From Sphingopyxis sp. RIFCSPHIGHO2_12_FULL_65_19 (GTDB taxonomy: Bacteria; Pseudomonadota; Alphaproteobacteria; Sphingomonadales; Sphingomonadaceae), in contig NZ_MIAM01000006.1 in assembly GCF_001830555.1 (NCBI RefSeq), forward strand, positions 699 through 63,671: a stretch of 62,973 nucleotides of DNA. The letters are read 5' to 3'. Each line of letters opens with the position of its first letter. Position 1 is the stretch's first letter. Under the pieces are notes generated by a model. The model was not told where the DNA came from. It ran no database searches and was given only the letters and a program-made list of their open reading frames with translations. The translations under genes were made by a program, and so were the position numbers. Below are positions 53,537-61,063 of the stretch, piece after piece.

Positions 53537-54079
53537 TCAGGCGCCGGCGGCGCGGCGGTGGGCCTGGACCATCGGCGCGAGGCGCGGATCGGGTTCGAGA
53601 TCCTGCGACACCATCGCGCAGTTGGCAGCGACGATCTGGCGATACTCGGTATGCTCGGGGTTGAGGAGGATGTTTGCGGCATTGGGATCGGCGGCCGAAG
53701 GGACGATCAGCGCACAGCTCGCGCGCGATACCAGCCAGCGATCGCCAAACGCACGACAGAACAGCGACCCCTCGCAGCGCCAGTGGGGGTCGCCGGCAGC
53801 AACTTCGGCCTCGGTCAGGACCATCGTCGAGACGCGCGGCAGCGCGATCGCGAGCATGACGCGATCAGTACGGCGCTCGGAGAACAGTTCGTCGGCGTGG
53901 ACGAGCCGCTCATACATCGAGAGCGTGGTGCTCTCGGAGGTGTAGAGAATATGCGAGCCGCGGCGATGCCAGCGCCCGTCATCGTAAAGCCCCCCGGCTC
54001 CCGACAGCGCGTCCTCGACAGTGCCGGCGAAGGCAGCGCGGGTGACTCGATAGACGGTGGCCGGGAGGGCCGCGATCAC
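53537..54079 (-). CDS. RES-domain toxin (NAD+-degrading)
   Basis: 180-residue RES-domain protein starting at GTG (54079) in GTGA overlap with the antitoxin stop. Motifs: VYRVTRAAFAGT, GGLYDDGRWHRRGSHILYTSES, LSMYERLVHADE, then RASCALIVPSAADPNAANILLNPEH. The family's namesake R, E and S residues fit GRWH, YERL and SCALIVPS. RES toxins such as MbcT deplete NAD+ by phosphorolysis or hydrolysis and stop growth. It is expressed downstream of a DUF2384-type antitoxin in the usual order. Confidence 0.9.
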   Translation of the reverse strand: MIAALPATVYRVTRAAFAGTVEDALSGAGGLYDDGRWHRRGSHILYTSESTTLSMYERLVHADELFSERRTDRVMLAIALPRVSTMVLTEAEVAAGDPHWRCEGSLFCRAFGDRWLVSRASCALIVPSAADPNAANILLNPEHTEYRQIVAANCAMVSQDLEPDPRLAPMVQAHRRAAGA

Positions 54080-55047
54080 AGATAATCGCCCCGGTCGATG
54101 CGGCGTAGCAGGCTCAGGATCTGCGCGGTACCGACGCTCGAGGCGATCAGTTCGGCGGGGGTGCGACCGCGAAGCCCCACTTTGGCGCGGAGCAGCCAGG
54201 CGATCGCGGCCTCGCGTGAGGCGAAGACGGGCTCGGCAGAGACGAGGACCAGAGCCAGGCGCCAAGCGGCATCGGACTCGGACGGGGTCAGCGGCTGGCC
54301 GTCGCGCTTGCGGCGCATGAGCGTGCGGCGCGGCGCGATCACCGCCTCCATCGCGGCATAGGGCCAGCCTGCTGCGCGCAGCGCCTCAATCGCCTGCGCC
54401 GGAAAGCCAGCCGCGATCGCCTCGATCAGTTCCTCCTCGGTGCGGATGGCCGCGGCGTCGAGGCCGAGGAGCGCGAGCGCAGCACCGCGAATATGGGTCT
54501 GGGGATCACCGGCGGCGACCACAGCGCTCACTTCGGCGAGTAGATCGGCTTTTGCCTTCTCGGTCGAGGCGTGCTCAGTCCGCGCGGCGGCGAGCGCCAT
54601 CGGCGGCTTAATCCCCTTCATCAACCGCTCCGCCGCCTCGCCCGCCGCGCTGAAATGCTCACTGAAGGTTGCTAGCGCGGCAACATAGTCCGACGTCCCC
54701 GGCCCGGGCGGCAACGGGTCGGTGTCGACACTGTTGATGATGACGGGGCGCATCCCACTGTGGCCGGTGCCTAGGATATCGACTGCCGATAATGGCTTCA
54801 TTACTGCCCCGCGCAGGAAGGCGTCGCCCGAACCGACGCCGATGCATTGAACCCCCTGCGCCGGGCCGCCGTGGAGCATGTCCCAGCCCTCGCCGCCACC
54901 ATAATGGACTGGCGCATGAATAATCTCGCCGTCGGTCACCCCGGCTGCGCGCAGGACCCAGCCGGTGTTGATATTGTTGGCATTCACGGCCGCGCGGCGG
55001 CGGGACGTTGCCTTTGGCGGCTCTTTGGCGGGGTCATTCTTGCGCAT
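54076..55047 (-). CDS. Long MbcA/ParS/Xre-type antitoxin (DUF2384 C-terminus) with N-terminal extension
   Basis: 323 residues. The C-terminal 55 (FASREAAIAWLLRAKVGLRG, then RTPAELIASSVGTAQILSLLRR) form the DUF2384 toxin-binding domain, but antitoxins of this family are usually 100-160 residues. The N-terminal part contains VLRAAGVTDGEIIHAPVHYGGG, GVGSGDAFLRGAV and DILGTGHSGMRPVIINS, which I do not recognise, and a helical middle (TRTEHASTEKAKADLL region, about 165-240). It pairs with the RES gene through a GTGA overlap. Two GTGCCA-N2-TGGC(A/G)C repeats upstream are probable autoregulatory operators. Confidence 0.75.
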   Translation of the reverse strand: MRKNDPAKEPPKATSRRRAAVNANNINTGWVLRAAGVTDGEIIHAPVHYGGGEGWDMLHGGPAQGVQCIGVGSGDAFLRGAVMKPLSAVDILGTGHSGMRPVIINSVDTDPLPPGPGTSDYVAALATFSEHFSAAGEAAERLMKGIKPPMALAAARTEHASTEKAKADLLAEVSAVVAAGDPQTHIRGAALALLGLDAAAIRTEEELIEAIAAGFPAQAIEALRAAGWPYAAMEAVIAPRRTLMRRKRDGQPLTPSESDAAWRLALVLVSAEPVFASREAAIAWLLRAKVGLRGRTPAELIASSVGTAQILSLLRRIDRGDYL

Positions 55048-55084
55048 GGGAGCGACTATCCTGCTTAATCATGCGGTATAATTA

Positions 55085-55130
55085 GTGCCATTTGGCACAT
55101 GTGGCAACCATTTTTTGTGCCAAATGGCGC
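55085..55130. promoter_or_regulatory. Two operator-like inverted repeats upstream of the antitoxin gene
   Basis: GTGCCATTTGGCAC (55085-55098) and GTGCCAAATGGCGC (55117-55130), both GTGCCA-N2-TGGC(A/G)C, with centres 32 bases apart. They lie 38-83 bases before the antitoxin start, where a TA complex would bind. A TATAAT (plus strand) or TTATAC (minus) sits at 55074-55081. Confidence 0.6.
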
Positions 55131-55401
55131 AAACTCTCGCGCATAAGCACGATGGAGGAACCATTGCATCGGTACCAATGCGGCCATTCACTTTTGCCGA
55201 GGCGGAAGATTCAGTTGCGGCCGGCCGCCTCGGCCTCGAGCTTGAAATAGTCGCGCACGGTGAAGGGAGTCTCGGCTTTATGGCCGGCGTCTCCTGAGGT
55301 CCGCTTCCGCAACAGGCGCCCCCAAAACCTGCCCGTCCCGAAGCGGCCATTGCAGGCCGATATTGAAGCACAGGAGCCATCTCGCCGGCCTAAGCGATTC
55401 C
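55131..55401. other. Intergenic stretch at the right end of the island
   Basis: 271 bases between the TA operator region and the threonine aldolase stop. A 64-codon minus-strand frame (55211-55405) starts with GTG in GTGA overlap with the aldolase stop but matches no family known to me; it may be a remnant. No integrase or attachment repeat is evident. Confidence 0.45.
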
Positions 55402-56451
55402 TCACGGCGCAGTCGTCTCGACGGCTAATCTCGCAATATCCTCTGCTAAAAGATCGACGCCTTCGAAACGGGCATCCCAGGCGAACATGAAGCGCGCGCT
55501 ACCGCCAATAAAAGTGTAAAATCGCCAACCCCGCGCGCTGAGACTTTCGAGAATCCCGTGGGGTACGTGAAGGAAGACTGCATTGGCCTGCACCGGGAAG
55601 GCAAGGCGGACACCGGGAAGACCTTCGACCGCCGCAGCGAGGCGCGCAGCACAGCGGTTTGCATGCTCGGCATTGCGCAGCCAGGCGCCGCTTTCGAATA
55701 GGCCGATCCACGGCGCCGCCAGGAAGCGCATTTTCGAGGCGAGCTGGCCCGCCTGTTTGCAACGATAGTCGAAGTCGGTCGCGAGCGCGGTGTCGAAAAA
55801 GACGATCGCTTCGCCTGCCGCCATGCCGTTCTTGGTGCCGCCGAAGCACAGGACATCGACGCCCGCGCGCCAGGTGATATCGGCTGGCGCGCACTGCAGC
55901 GTTGCGCAGGCATGCGCAAAGCGCGCGCCGTCCATATGGAGCTTCAGCCCGAGATCGTGGCACGTCGCCGAGATCGCTTGGATCTCGTCGATCGAATAGC
56001 ATTGTCCGGTCTCGGTGGGCTGAGTGATCGTCACAACGCGCGGTTTCGGAAAGTGAATGTCGGACCGGCTCGTGGCGAGATCGCGAATCGCCTGCGGTGT
56101 CAGCTTGCCGTCGGCCGATTGCGCAACGAGCAGCTTCGATCCGTTTGAGAAGAACTCCGGCGCGCCGCATTCGTCAGTTTCGACATGCGACGACGAGGAG
56201 CAGATGACGCTGTGATAGGATTGGCAGAGCGCCGCAAGCGCCAGCGAATTGGCCGCAGTCCCGTTGAACGCGAAAAAGACCTCGCAGTCGGTCTCAAAGA
56301 GCGTGCGGAACGCATCGGCGGCGCGCGCGGTCCATTCGTCATCGCCATAGGCGGGCGCCGAGGCGGTATTTGCCGCGCACATCGCGGCCCAGGCTTCGGG
56401 GCAGATGCCGGCATAATTGTCGCTGGCGAATTGCTGCGGCTGGGTCGTCAC
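55402..56451 (-). CDS. ltaE: Low-specificity threonine aldolase family enzyme
   Basis: 349-residue fold-type I PLP enzyme beginning MTTQPQQFASDNYAGICPEAW. Key blocks: FAFNGTAANSLALAALC, SSHVETDECGAPE, HMDGARFAHACATL and the PLP Lys in VLCFGGTKNGMAAGEA. It cleaves L-threonine or related beta-hydroxy amino acids to glycine and an aldehyde; some relatives act on D-amino acids or serve as racemase-like enzymes. The start is GTG at 56451 with an AAGGAAGG site. It lies on the same strand as the epimerase gene in a D-amino-acid-related locus. Confidence 0.9.
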   Translation of the reverse strand: MTTQPQQFASDNYAGICPEAWAAMCAANTASAPAYGDDEWTARAADAFRTLFETDCEVFFAFNGTAANSLALAALCQSYHSVICSSSSHVETDECGAPEFFSNGSKLLVAQSADGKLTPQAIRDLATSRSDIHFPKPRVVTITQPTETGQCYSIDEIQAISATCHDLGLKLHMDGARFAHACATLQCAPADITWRAGVDVLCFGGTKNGMAAGEAIVFFDTALATDFDYRCKQAGQLASKMRFLAAPWIGLFESGAWLRNAEHANRCAARLAAAVEGLPGVRLAFPVQANAVFLHVPHGILESLSARGWRFYTFIGGSARFMFAWDARFEGVDLLAEDIARLAVETTAP

Positions 56452-56644
56452 GTCGAAATCCTTCCTTCACGATGGAGGCGGCGGATCGACGCGCGTGCGG
56501 CTTGGGGTCCCGTTGGTTGCCGGTCCGGCCACATCCCCCGCTTGTGACGGGGTACCACCTTGCTCGGGAGCAGGTTGGTGCCGGGCGTCGGCCCGACTCT
56601 TGATGTATGGCGCGCCCTAGGCGCGGCACTGAATCCTGTCAATG

Positions 56645-57709
56645 TCACCGTCCGTCGCCCCAGGGATGGGGTGCGCAGTCGATGTGGCCCGAGCGATAGG
56701 TGGCGCCCGGCGTACAATCGTCTTTCAGGAAAATCGGGCCGTCGAGATCGACGATCGAGCAATATTGGCCGAGCAGGAATGCCGGCGCCATCGCGAGCGA
56801 GCTGCCGAGCATATTGCCGACCATGACGTCGCGCCCCAATGCGCTCGCCTGTTTCGCAAGGCGCAGGCCGTCGGTGAGACCGCCGCATTTGTCGAGTTTG
56901 ATATTGACCGCCTGGTAGAGGTGCGCGAGCCGTTCAAGGTCATCGGCCGTCTGGATGCTTTCGTCGGCGGCGACCAGAATCGGCAGGTCGAGACCGGCGA
57001 GCGCCGCATCGTCGCCGACGGCAAACGGCTGCTCGATCAGCTTTACCGCAGCGGCTTCGAGTGCGGGGAGCAGGGACAGGAGGCTGGTCGGTGTCAGGCT
57101 GCGATTGGCGTCGACGGCGAGCCACACATCCGGCCGCGCCGCGCGCACGGTCGCTATACGGCTTTCGTCGTCGGCGTTTCCGCCAAGCTTGATCTTGATC
57201 GCGCGCGCTTCGCTGTAGCTTGCGGCCTTGGCAGCCATTTCGACGGGCGTGCCGTTGCCGACCGTATAGGTGGTGAGCAGCGGTTCGGGGGCCGCCATCC
57301 CGAGCAACCGCGAAACCGGCAAGCCCGTCAGCTTCGCCTGCAGGTCCCAAAGCGCACAATCGAAGGCGTTGCGGGCGCCGCCTGGCGGGAACAGCCGTGC
57401 CGCGCTGGCTTGGCTCACGCCTTTCTCGATTTCCGGCGCGGCATCGACCAACGCGGTCTGGATGTTTGACGGCATGTCGCCGCGGTAAAAGACGCCTGCG
57501 GCCTCGGCGTGACCGACATGACCCTCGGTTTCCAGTCGCAGCAGGACGGTCTCCACATCTTCGAAGATGTGGCCAGCGATGCGAAAGGGTTCCGCAAGGG
57601 GGCGCCGCACGATCGCGACATCGACGCACGGCGCGCAGGGTTCGAGGCGGGCAAGGGCTCCGTCGATGTCGAGCGAATCGAGAAGGGCGTTGGGGCGGGC
57701 GGCGGTCAT
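56645..57709 (-). CDS. dgcA: Enolase-superfamily dipeptide epimerase / N-acetyl-D-glutamate racemase (DgcA-like)
   Basis: 354-residue muconate-lactonizing-enzyme-fold protein. The acid/base lysine in AIKIKLGG, metal ligands in LAVDANRS, LIEQPFAV and VAADESIQ, and the second lysine in VNIKLDKCGG, are those of L-Ala-D/L-Glu epimerases. In Pseudoalteromonas DgcA racemises N-acetyl-D-glutamate to N-acetyl-L-glutamate as a partner of DgcN, and a DgcN homologue is encoded 5 kb away. Which substrate this copy prefers (muropeptide dipeptide or N-acetyl-glutamate) is not visible. A TGACA-N6-TGTCA operator lies 46 bases before its start. Confidence 0.85.
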   Translation of the reverse strand: MTAARPNALLDSLDIDGALARLEPCAPCVDVAIVRRPLAEPFRIAGHIFEDVETVLLRLETEGHVGHAEAAGVFYRGDMPSNIQTALVDAAPEIEKGVSQASAARLFPPGGARNAFDCALWDLQAKLTGLPVSRLLGMAAPEPLLTTYTVGNGTPVEMAAKAASYSEARAIKIKLGGNADDESRIATVRAARPDVWLAVDANRSLTPTSLLSLLPALEAAAVKLIEQPFAVGDDAALAGLDLPILVAADESIQTADDLERLAHLYQAVNIKLDKCGGLTDGLRLAKQASALGRDVMVGNMLGSSLAMAPAFLLGQYCSIVDLDGPIFLKDDCTPGATYRSGHIDCAPHPWGDGR

Positions 57710-57754
57710 ACGATTCGGCTAACCTGGCGCAATTTTTCTGTCTATGAATTTTAC

Positions 57755-57770
57755 TGACAAAAAACTGTCA
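57755..57770. promoter_or_regulatory. TGACA-N6-TGTCA operator upstream of dgcA
   Basis: TGACAAAAAACTGTCA, perfect five-base arms with a six-base spacer, in the 73-base gap between the RpiR gene stop and the dgcA start. It shares spacing and arms with the element at 58790-58807. Confidence 0.7.
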
Positions 57771-57782
57771 TCATATCCCAGG

Positions 57783-58730
57783 TCAAAGATTCATCTTCGG
57801 GCGCGGCGGCTGGTGGCCGGCATAGCCGGTGAACGTCTGGTGCAGCCGCGTGAGCGTTTCGAGCCGCGCCTCGACCTTTGTACCGATTTGCTTGATGACG
57901 CTGTTCACCATCAGGTTTACCGCGCAGACGAGCGCGACGGGCGAGCTCCAGAACATGCCCGTTTGCGTCGGCACCGCGATCACATGCGGCGTGAAGCGCG
58001 GCGCCCAGTCGCAGAACAGATCGGTCAGGACAATCAGCGGGATGCCATGTTCGCTCGCCTGTTCGGCGATCAGATAGGATTGGCGCGAATAGCGGCGGAT
58101 GTCGATCACGACGAGGCAGCGGTCTTCGGTGTCGTCGGTCGCAAAGACGTCGGCATAATTGCCCGCGGTGAGGTCGACGAGCTGGACGCCGTCGCGCATG
58201 AATTGCAGGTGGTTCGCCAGCATCATGGCGATGCCGCGCTCGGTCTGGAACCCCGCAATCTGTACTTTGCGCGATTGCGCCAGCAACGCTGTCGCGGCCG
58301 CCCATTGCGGGGTTTCGGCAAGGCGATAGACAGCGAGCAACGACTTTATCTCGCGCTGCATCGATCCATCGGCTTCGTCGGGAAGCCCGGGGGTTTCGAC
58401 AAAGTGCTGGAGCTGCTCGCCCACCATCCAGGGAAAGCCTGCCTCGCTGCTGTCCTTGAGTTCGTTCTTCATCGCTTTGAAATTGCGATAGCCGAGCTTG
58501 CGGGTGAAGCGCCCGATCGTGATTTCGCTGACCCCTACCTTCTCGGCGAGCGTCACCGCGGTCTCAAAGGCGAGCGTTGCATAGTGGCCGAGGATATAGG
58601 CGGCGATCGCGCGGTCGGCCGCCGAATAGCCTTCAAGGCCGGCCTGTAGCCGCTGGAGAAGCGGAACATTCGGAATAGTGGTTACATCCGACCCCGCTGG
58701 TCGCGAACCCCGATCCTTGTTGTCGCTCAT
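57783..58730 (-). CDS. MurR/RpiR-family transcription regulator with SIS domain
   Basis: 315-residue regulator. The N-terminal HTH (AADRAIAAYILGHYATLAFETAVTLAEKVGVSEITIGRFTRKLGY) matches RpiR; the SIS sugar-phosphate-type domain follows (KVQIAGFQTERGIAMMLANHLQ ... CLVVIDIRRYSRQ ... IPLIVLTD). Family members bind phosphosugars or muropeptide-derived ligands such as MurNAc-6-P. Here it lies between dgcA and the divergent TonB receptor/deacylase/dgcN genes, with the TGACA-N6-TGTCA repeat in both flanking promoters. Start MSDNKDRGSRPAG at 58730. Confidence 0.9.
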   Translation of the reverse strand: MSDNKDRGSRPAGSDVTTIPNVPLLQRLQAGLEGYSAADRAIAAYILGHYATLAFETAVTLAEKVGVSEITIGRFTRKLGYRNFKAMKNELKDSSEAGFPWMVGEQLQHFVETPGLPDEADGSMQREIKSLLAVYRLAETPQWAAATALLAQSRKVQIAGFQTERGIAMMLANHLQFMRDGVQLVDLTAGNYADVFATDDTEDRCLVVIDIRRYSRQSYLIAEQASEHGIPLIVLTDLFCDWAPRFTPHVIAVPTQTGMFWSSPVALVCAVNLMVNSVIKQIGTKVEARLETLTRLHQTFTGYAGHQPPRPKMNL

Positions 58731-58789
58731 GCTAAACCTCTCGTGCAAAACGCATTGTACGATGCCAGAAATATCATCAAAACTATCAA

Positions 58790-58807
58790 TTGACAGAAAT
58801 ATGTCAA
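58790..58807. promoter_or_regulatory. TTGACA-N6-TGTCAA operator between the RpiR gene and the TonB receptor gene
   Basis: TTGACAGAAATATGTCAA, perfect six-base arms, in the 164-base divergent promoter region. Same arms and spacing as at 57755-57770, so both are likely sites for the RpiR-family protein. Confidence 0.7.
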
Positions 58808-58894
58808 CGGGTCTTAATTCTGTCGTTGCTCAGTCTTGTCGGCGTGAAAGCGGCGCCCAGGCCAGCCATATGATGATTGATCCAGGGGGTTGTG

Positions 58895-61036
58895 ATGACG
58901 AAGAACCGACAGGTCTGTGAATTCCACCATCGGCCGAAGCGCGGCGTGCGCCGCTTGCTTTGTGCGGGCAGCGTCGTCGCGGCGGCGGCCTTCGCACCCA
59001 CGCTGGCGGCGGCGCAGGAGGCCGGCGAAGGCGAGGTCGATGCGATCGTCGTCAGCGGTTATCGCTACCTCAGCGAAAACACCAGCGGGACGACCGGGCT
59101 TCCGGTGCCGATCGAGAAAGTTCCCCAATCGATCAGCCTCGTCAGCGAGGATTTTCTCGATGCCACCGACGCCAAAAGCCTCGGCGATGTCGCGCAATAT
59201 ACGCCGGGCGCCTTGTTCGACGGCAATCCCGGCGGCACGTCGTCGATCGTCAAGCTGCGCGGCTTTGCCGCCGGCAATGCGATCGACGGGCTGAACGTCG
59301 GCGCGCTCGATTACGAGCCCGATTTCGCGACGCTCGAAAGGCTCGAAATCGTCAAGGGACCGACCTCGGTCGTCTATGGCGCCGCCAATCCGGGAGGCAT
59401 CATCAATCAGGTGACGAAGGGCGCCGACGCCAACACACCGTCGCACATCGAACTGCTCGGCGGTTCGTGGGATCGTTGGCGGATCGAAGGGCAACTTGCG
59501 GGCGCGCTCAACGCCGCGGGCACGGTCCATGTGATCGGCGTTGCCGTTCACGAGGAAAGCGGCAGCTTCGTGCAGCGCGTCGATTCGGAAAAGACGGTAC
59601 TGTACGCGGGCATCGACGCCGACCTGACACCCGAGCTGACCGCCTATCTTCACGGCGGTTATGAACGTTATCGGCGTACCTCGTTCGACGGCATCCCGAC
59701 CTTGCCCGATGGATCGCCGGCGCCGGTCGGCCGGTCGTTCTTCATCGGGTCGGGCGATTTCGACCTCGTCACGCCGGTGACGCGCGTGAATGGCGGCCTC
59801 GACTGGGAGGCCTCGTCGGCGCTGTCGGTCAGCCTGAAGGTCAATTATCTCCGCTCGAACACGACCGGCGAGAGCGGCTATGGTTACGACCTCCAGCCAA
59901 ACGGCGATTTCTTCATCGCGATCAACAATATCACCAAAAGCGTGACAGAGGCGTTCAGCGCGGGCCTCTCCACCGTATACAAGTTCGACGATCTTGGGCT
60001 GACCGACAGCTTCGTCACCGTCGCCGCCAATTACCAGAGCTACGACACGAAGCAGGCGGGTACGATTCCCGACACGCCGCAGGGCGATGTCGCCAATATT
60101 TTCGACGGCGTCGATGCGATCGAGGCGCTGTTCAACACGCGTACCTATCCGGGGATCTTCGATTACAGCCTGAACCGCCGGCTTCGCTATTTCACCCTGT
60201 CGACGCAGGCGAGCATCAAGGTCGCCGAACCGCTGACGCTGCTCGGCGGTCTTTCGTGGGCGAAGCCCGATGTCAGCAAGCAATCGGGGAACCGGCCCTG
60301 GGAGGATTTCAGCGGCGCTAGTCAGACGAGCCTCCGTCTTGCGGCGACTCTCGAGCCGGTGAGGGGCCTCAACTTCTATGCATCGTACAGCGAATCCTTC
60401 CAGCCGCAGCTCTTCATCGATGCGGCGGGCGATGTCCTGTCGCCGCTGACCGGCCAGCAATATGAGGTCGGGGTCAAATATGTGTCGCCCGACCGCCGCC
60501 TGCTTCTGACCGGCGCGCTGTTCGACGTCCGGCAGGCCAATCAGGCGCGATACGACCAGACCATCGACCTGATCGACCGCTATGCACCGGTCGGCAAGGT
60601 CCGCCACCGCGGGCTCGAGTTGCAGGCGGTCGGCGAGATCGCGAAGGGATGGCAGGTCAATGCCGGGCTCGCCATTCTCGACCCGACGATCCGCAAGGAC
60701 GATGATCCGGCACTGATCGGCAAGACGCTGACCTTCCTGCCGAAGAGTTCGGCGAGCATCTATACAAGCTATGAATTCGGCAATGCCTTCGTCGGCGGCG
60801 GCGTCCGCTATGTCGGCTCGGTGAAGACCGACATCGACCGCGCGACTCGCGACTTGCCATCCTACACGCTCGTCGATGCGTCGGCGGGCTATGATTTCGG
60901 CCGCTTCCGCGCGCAGGTCAACGTCAAGAACCTGTTCGACAAGCATTATTTCGTGAACAATTACCAGACGCTGTTTTACGGCAATGTCGTCGGCGAGCCG
61001 CGCAGCGTGACGGTTTCGCTCCGCGCTAATTTCTGA
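58895..61036 (+). CDS. TonB-dependent receptor (siderophore-receptor type)
   Basis: 713-residue outer-membrane receptor. Signal peptide ends near TLAAAQ; the TonB box and plug start at about VDAIVVSGYRY, then KVPQSISLVSEDFLDATDA and IVKLRGFAAGNAIDGLNV, VYGAANPGGIINQVTK; the 22-strand barrel ends VNNYQTLFYGNVVGEPRSVTVSLRANF. The type is that of ferric-siderophore receptors, but placed here it probably imports a peptidoglycan- or D-amino-acid-derived compound. AGGGGG precedes the ATG at 58895; a TTG at 58877 is less likely. Its divergent promoter holds a candidate RpiR operator. Confidence 0.92.
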   Translation: MTKNRQVCEFHHRPKRGVRRLLCAGSVVAAAAFAPTLAAAQEAGEGEVDAIVVSGYRYLSENTSGTTGLPVPIEKVPQSISLVSEDFLDATDAKSLGDVAQYTPGALFDGNPGGTSSIVKLRGFAAGNAIDGLNVGALDYEPDFATLERLEIVKGPTSVVYGAANPGGIINQVTKGADANTPSHIELLGGSWDRWRIEGQLAGALNAAGTVHVIGVAVHEESGSFVQRVDSEKTVLYAGIDADLTPELTAYLHGGYERYRRTSFDGIPTLPDGSPAPVGRSFFIGSGDFDLVTPVTRVNGGLDWEASSALSVSLKVNYLRSNTTGESGYGYDLQPNGDFFIAINNITKSVTEAFSAGLSTVYKFDDLGLTDSFVTVAANYQSYDTKQAGTIPDTPQGDVANIFDGVDAIEALFNTRTYPGIFDYSLNRRLRYFTLSTQASIKVAEPLTLLGGLSWAKPDVSKQSGNRPWEDFSGASQTSLRLAATLEPVRGLNFYASYSESFQPQLFIDAAGDVLSPLTGQQYEVGVKYVSPDRRLLLTGALFDVRQANQARYDQTIDLIDRYAPVGKVRHRGLELQAVGEIAKGWQVNAGLAILDPTIRKDDDPALIGKTLTFLPKSSASIYTSYEFGNAFVGGGVRYVGSVKTDIDRATRDLPSYTLVDASAGYDFGRFRAQVNVKNLFDKHYFVNNYQTLFYGNVVGEPRSVTVSLRANF

Positions 61037-61063
61037 CGGGCCGTGCTAGGTGTGGCCCATGGG

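Noticed and set aside
55211..55405. 64-codon minus-strand frame with GTGA overlap to the aldolase stop
   Set aside because: No family, no ribosome site beyond the overlap; kept only as a possible remnant.
56541..56580. T-box-like GGTGGTACCCCG sequence before the threonine aldolase gene
   Set aside because: T-box leaders are nearly absent in alphaproteobacteria, and the surrounding stem-I and antiterminator structure is missing; it reads as an ordinary inverted repeat.
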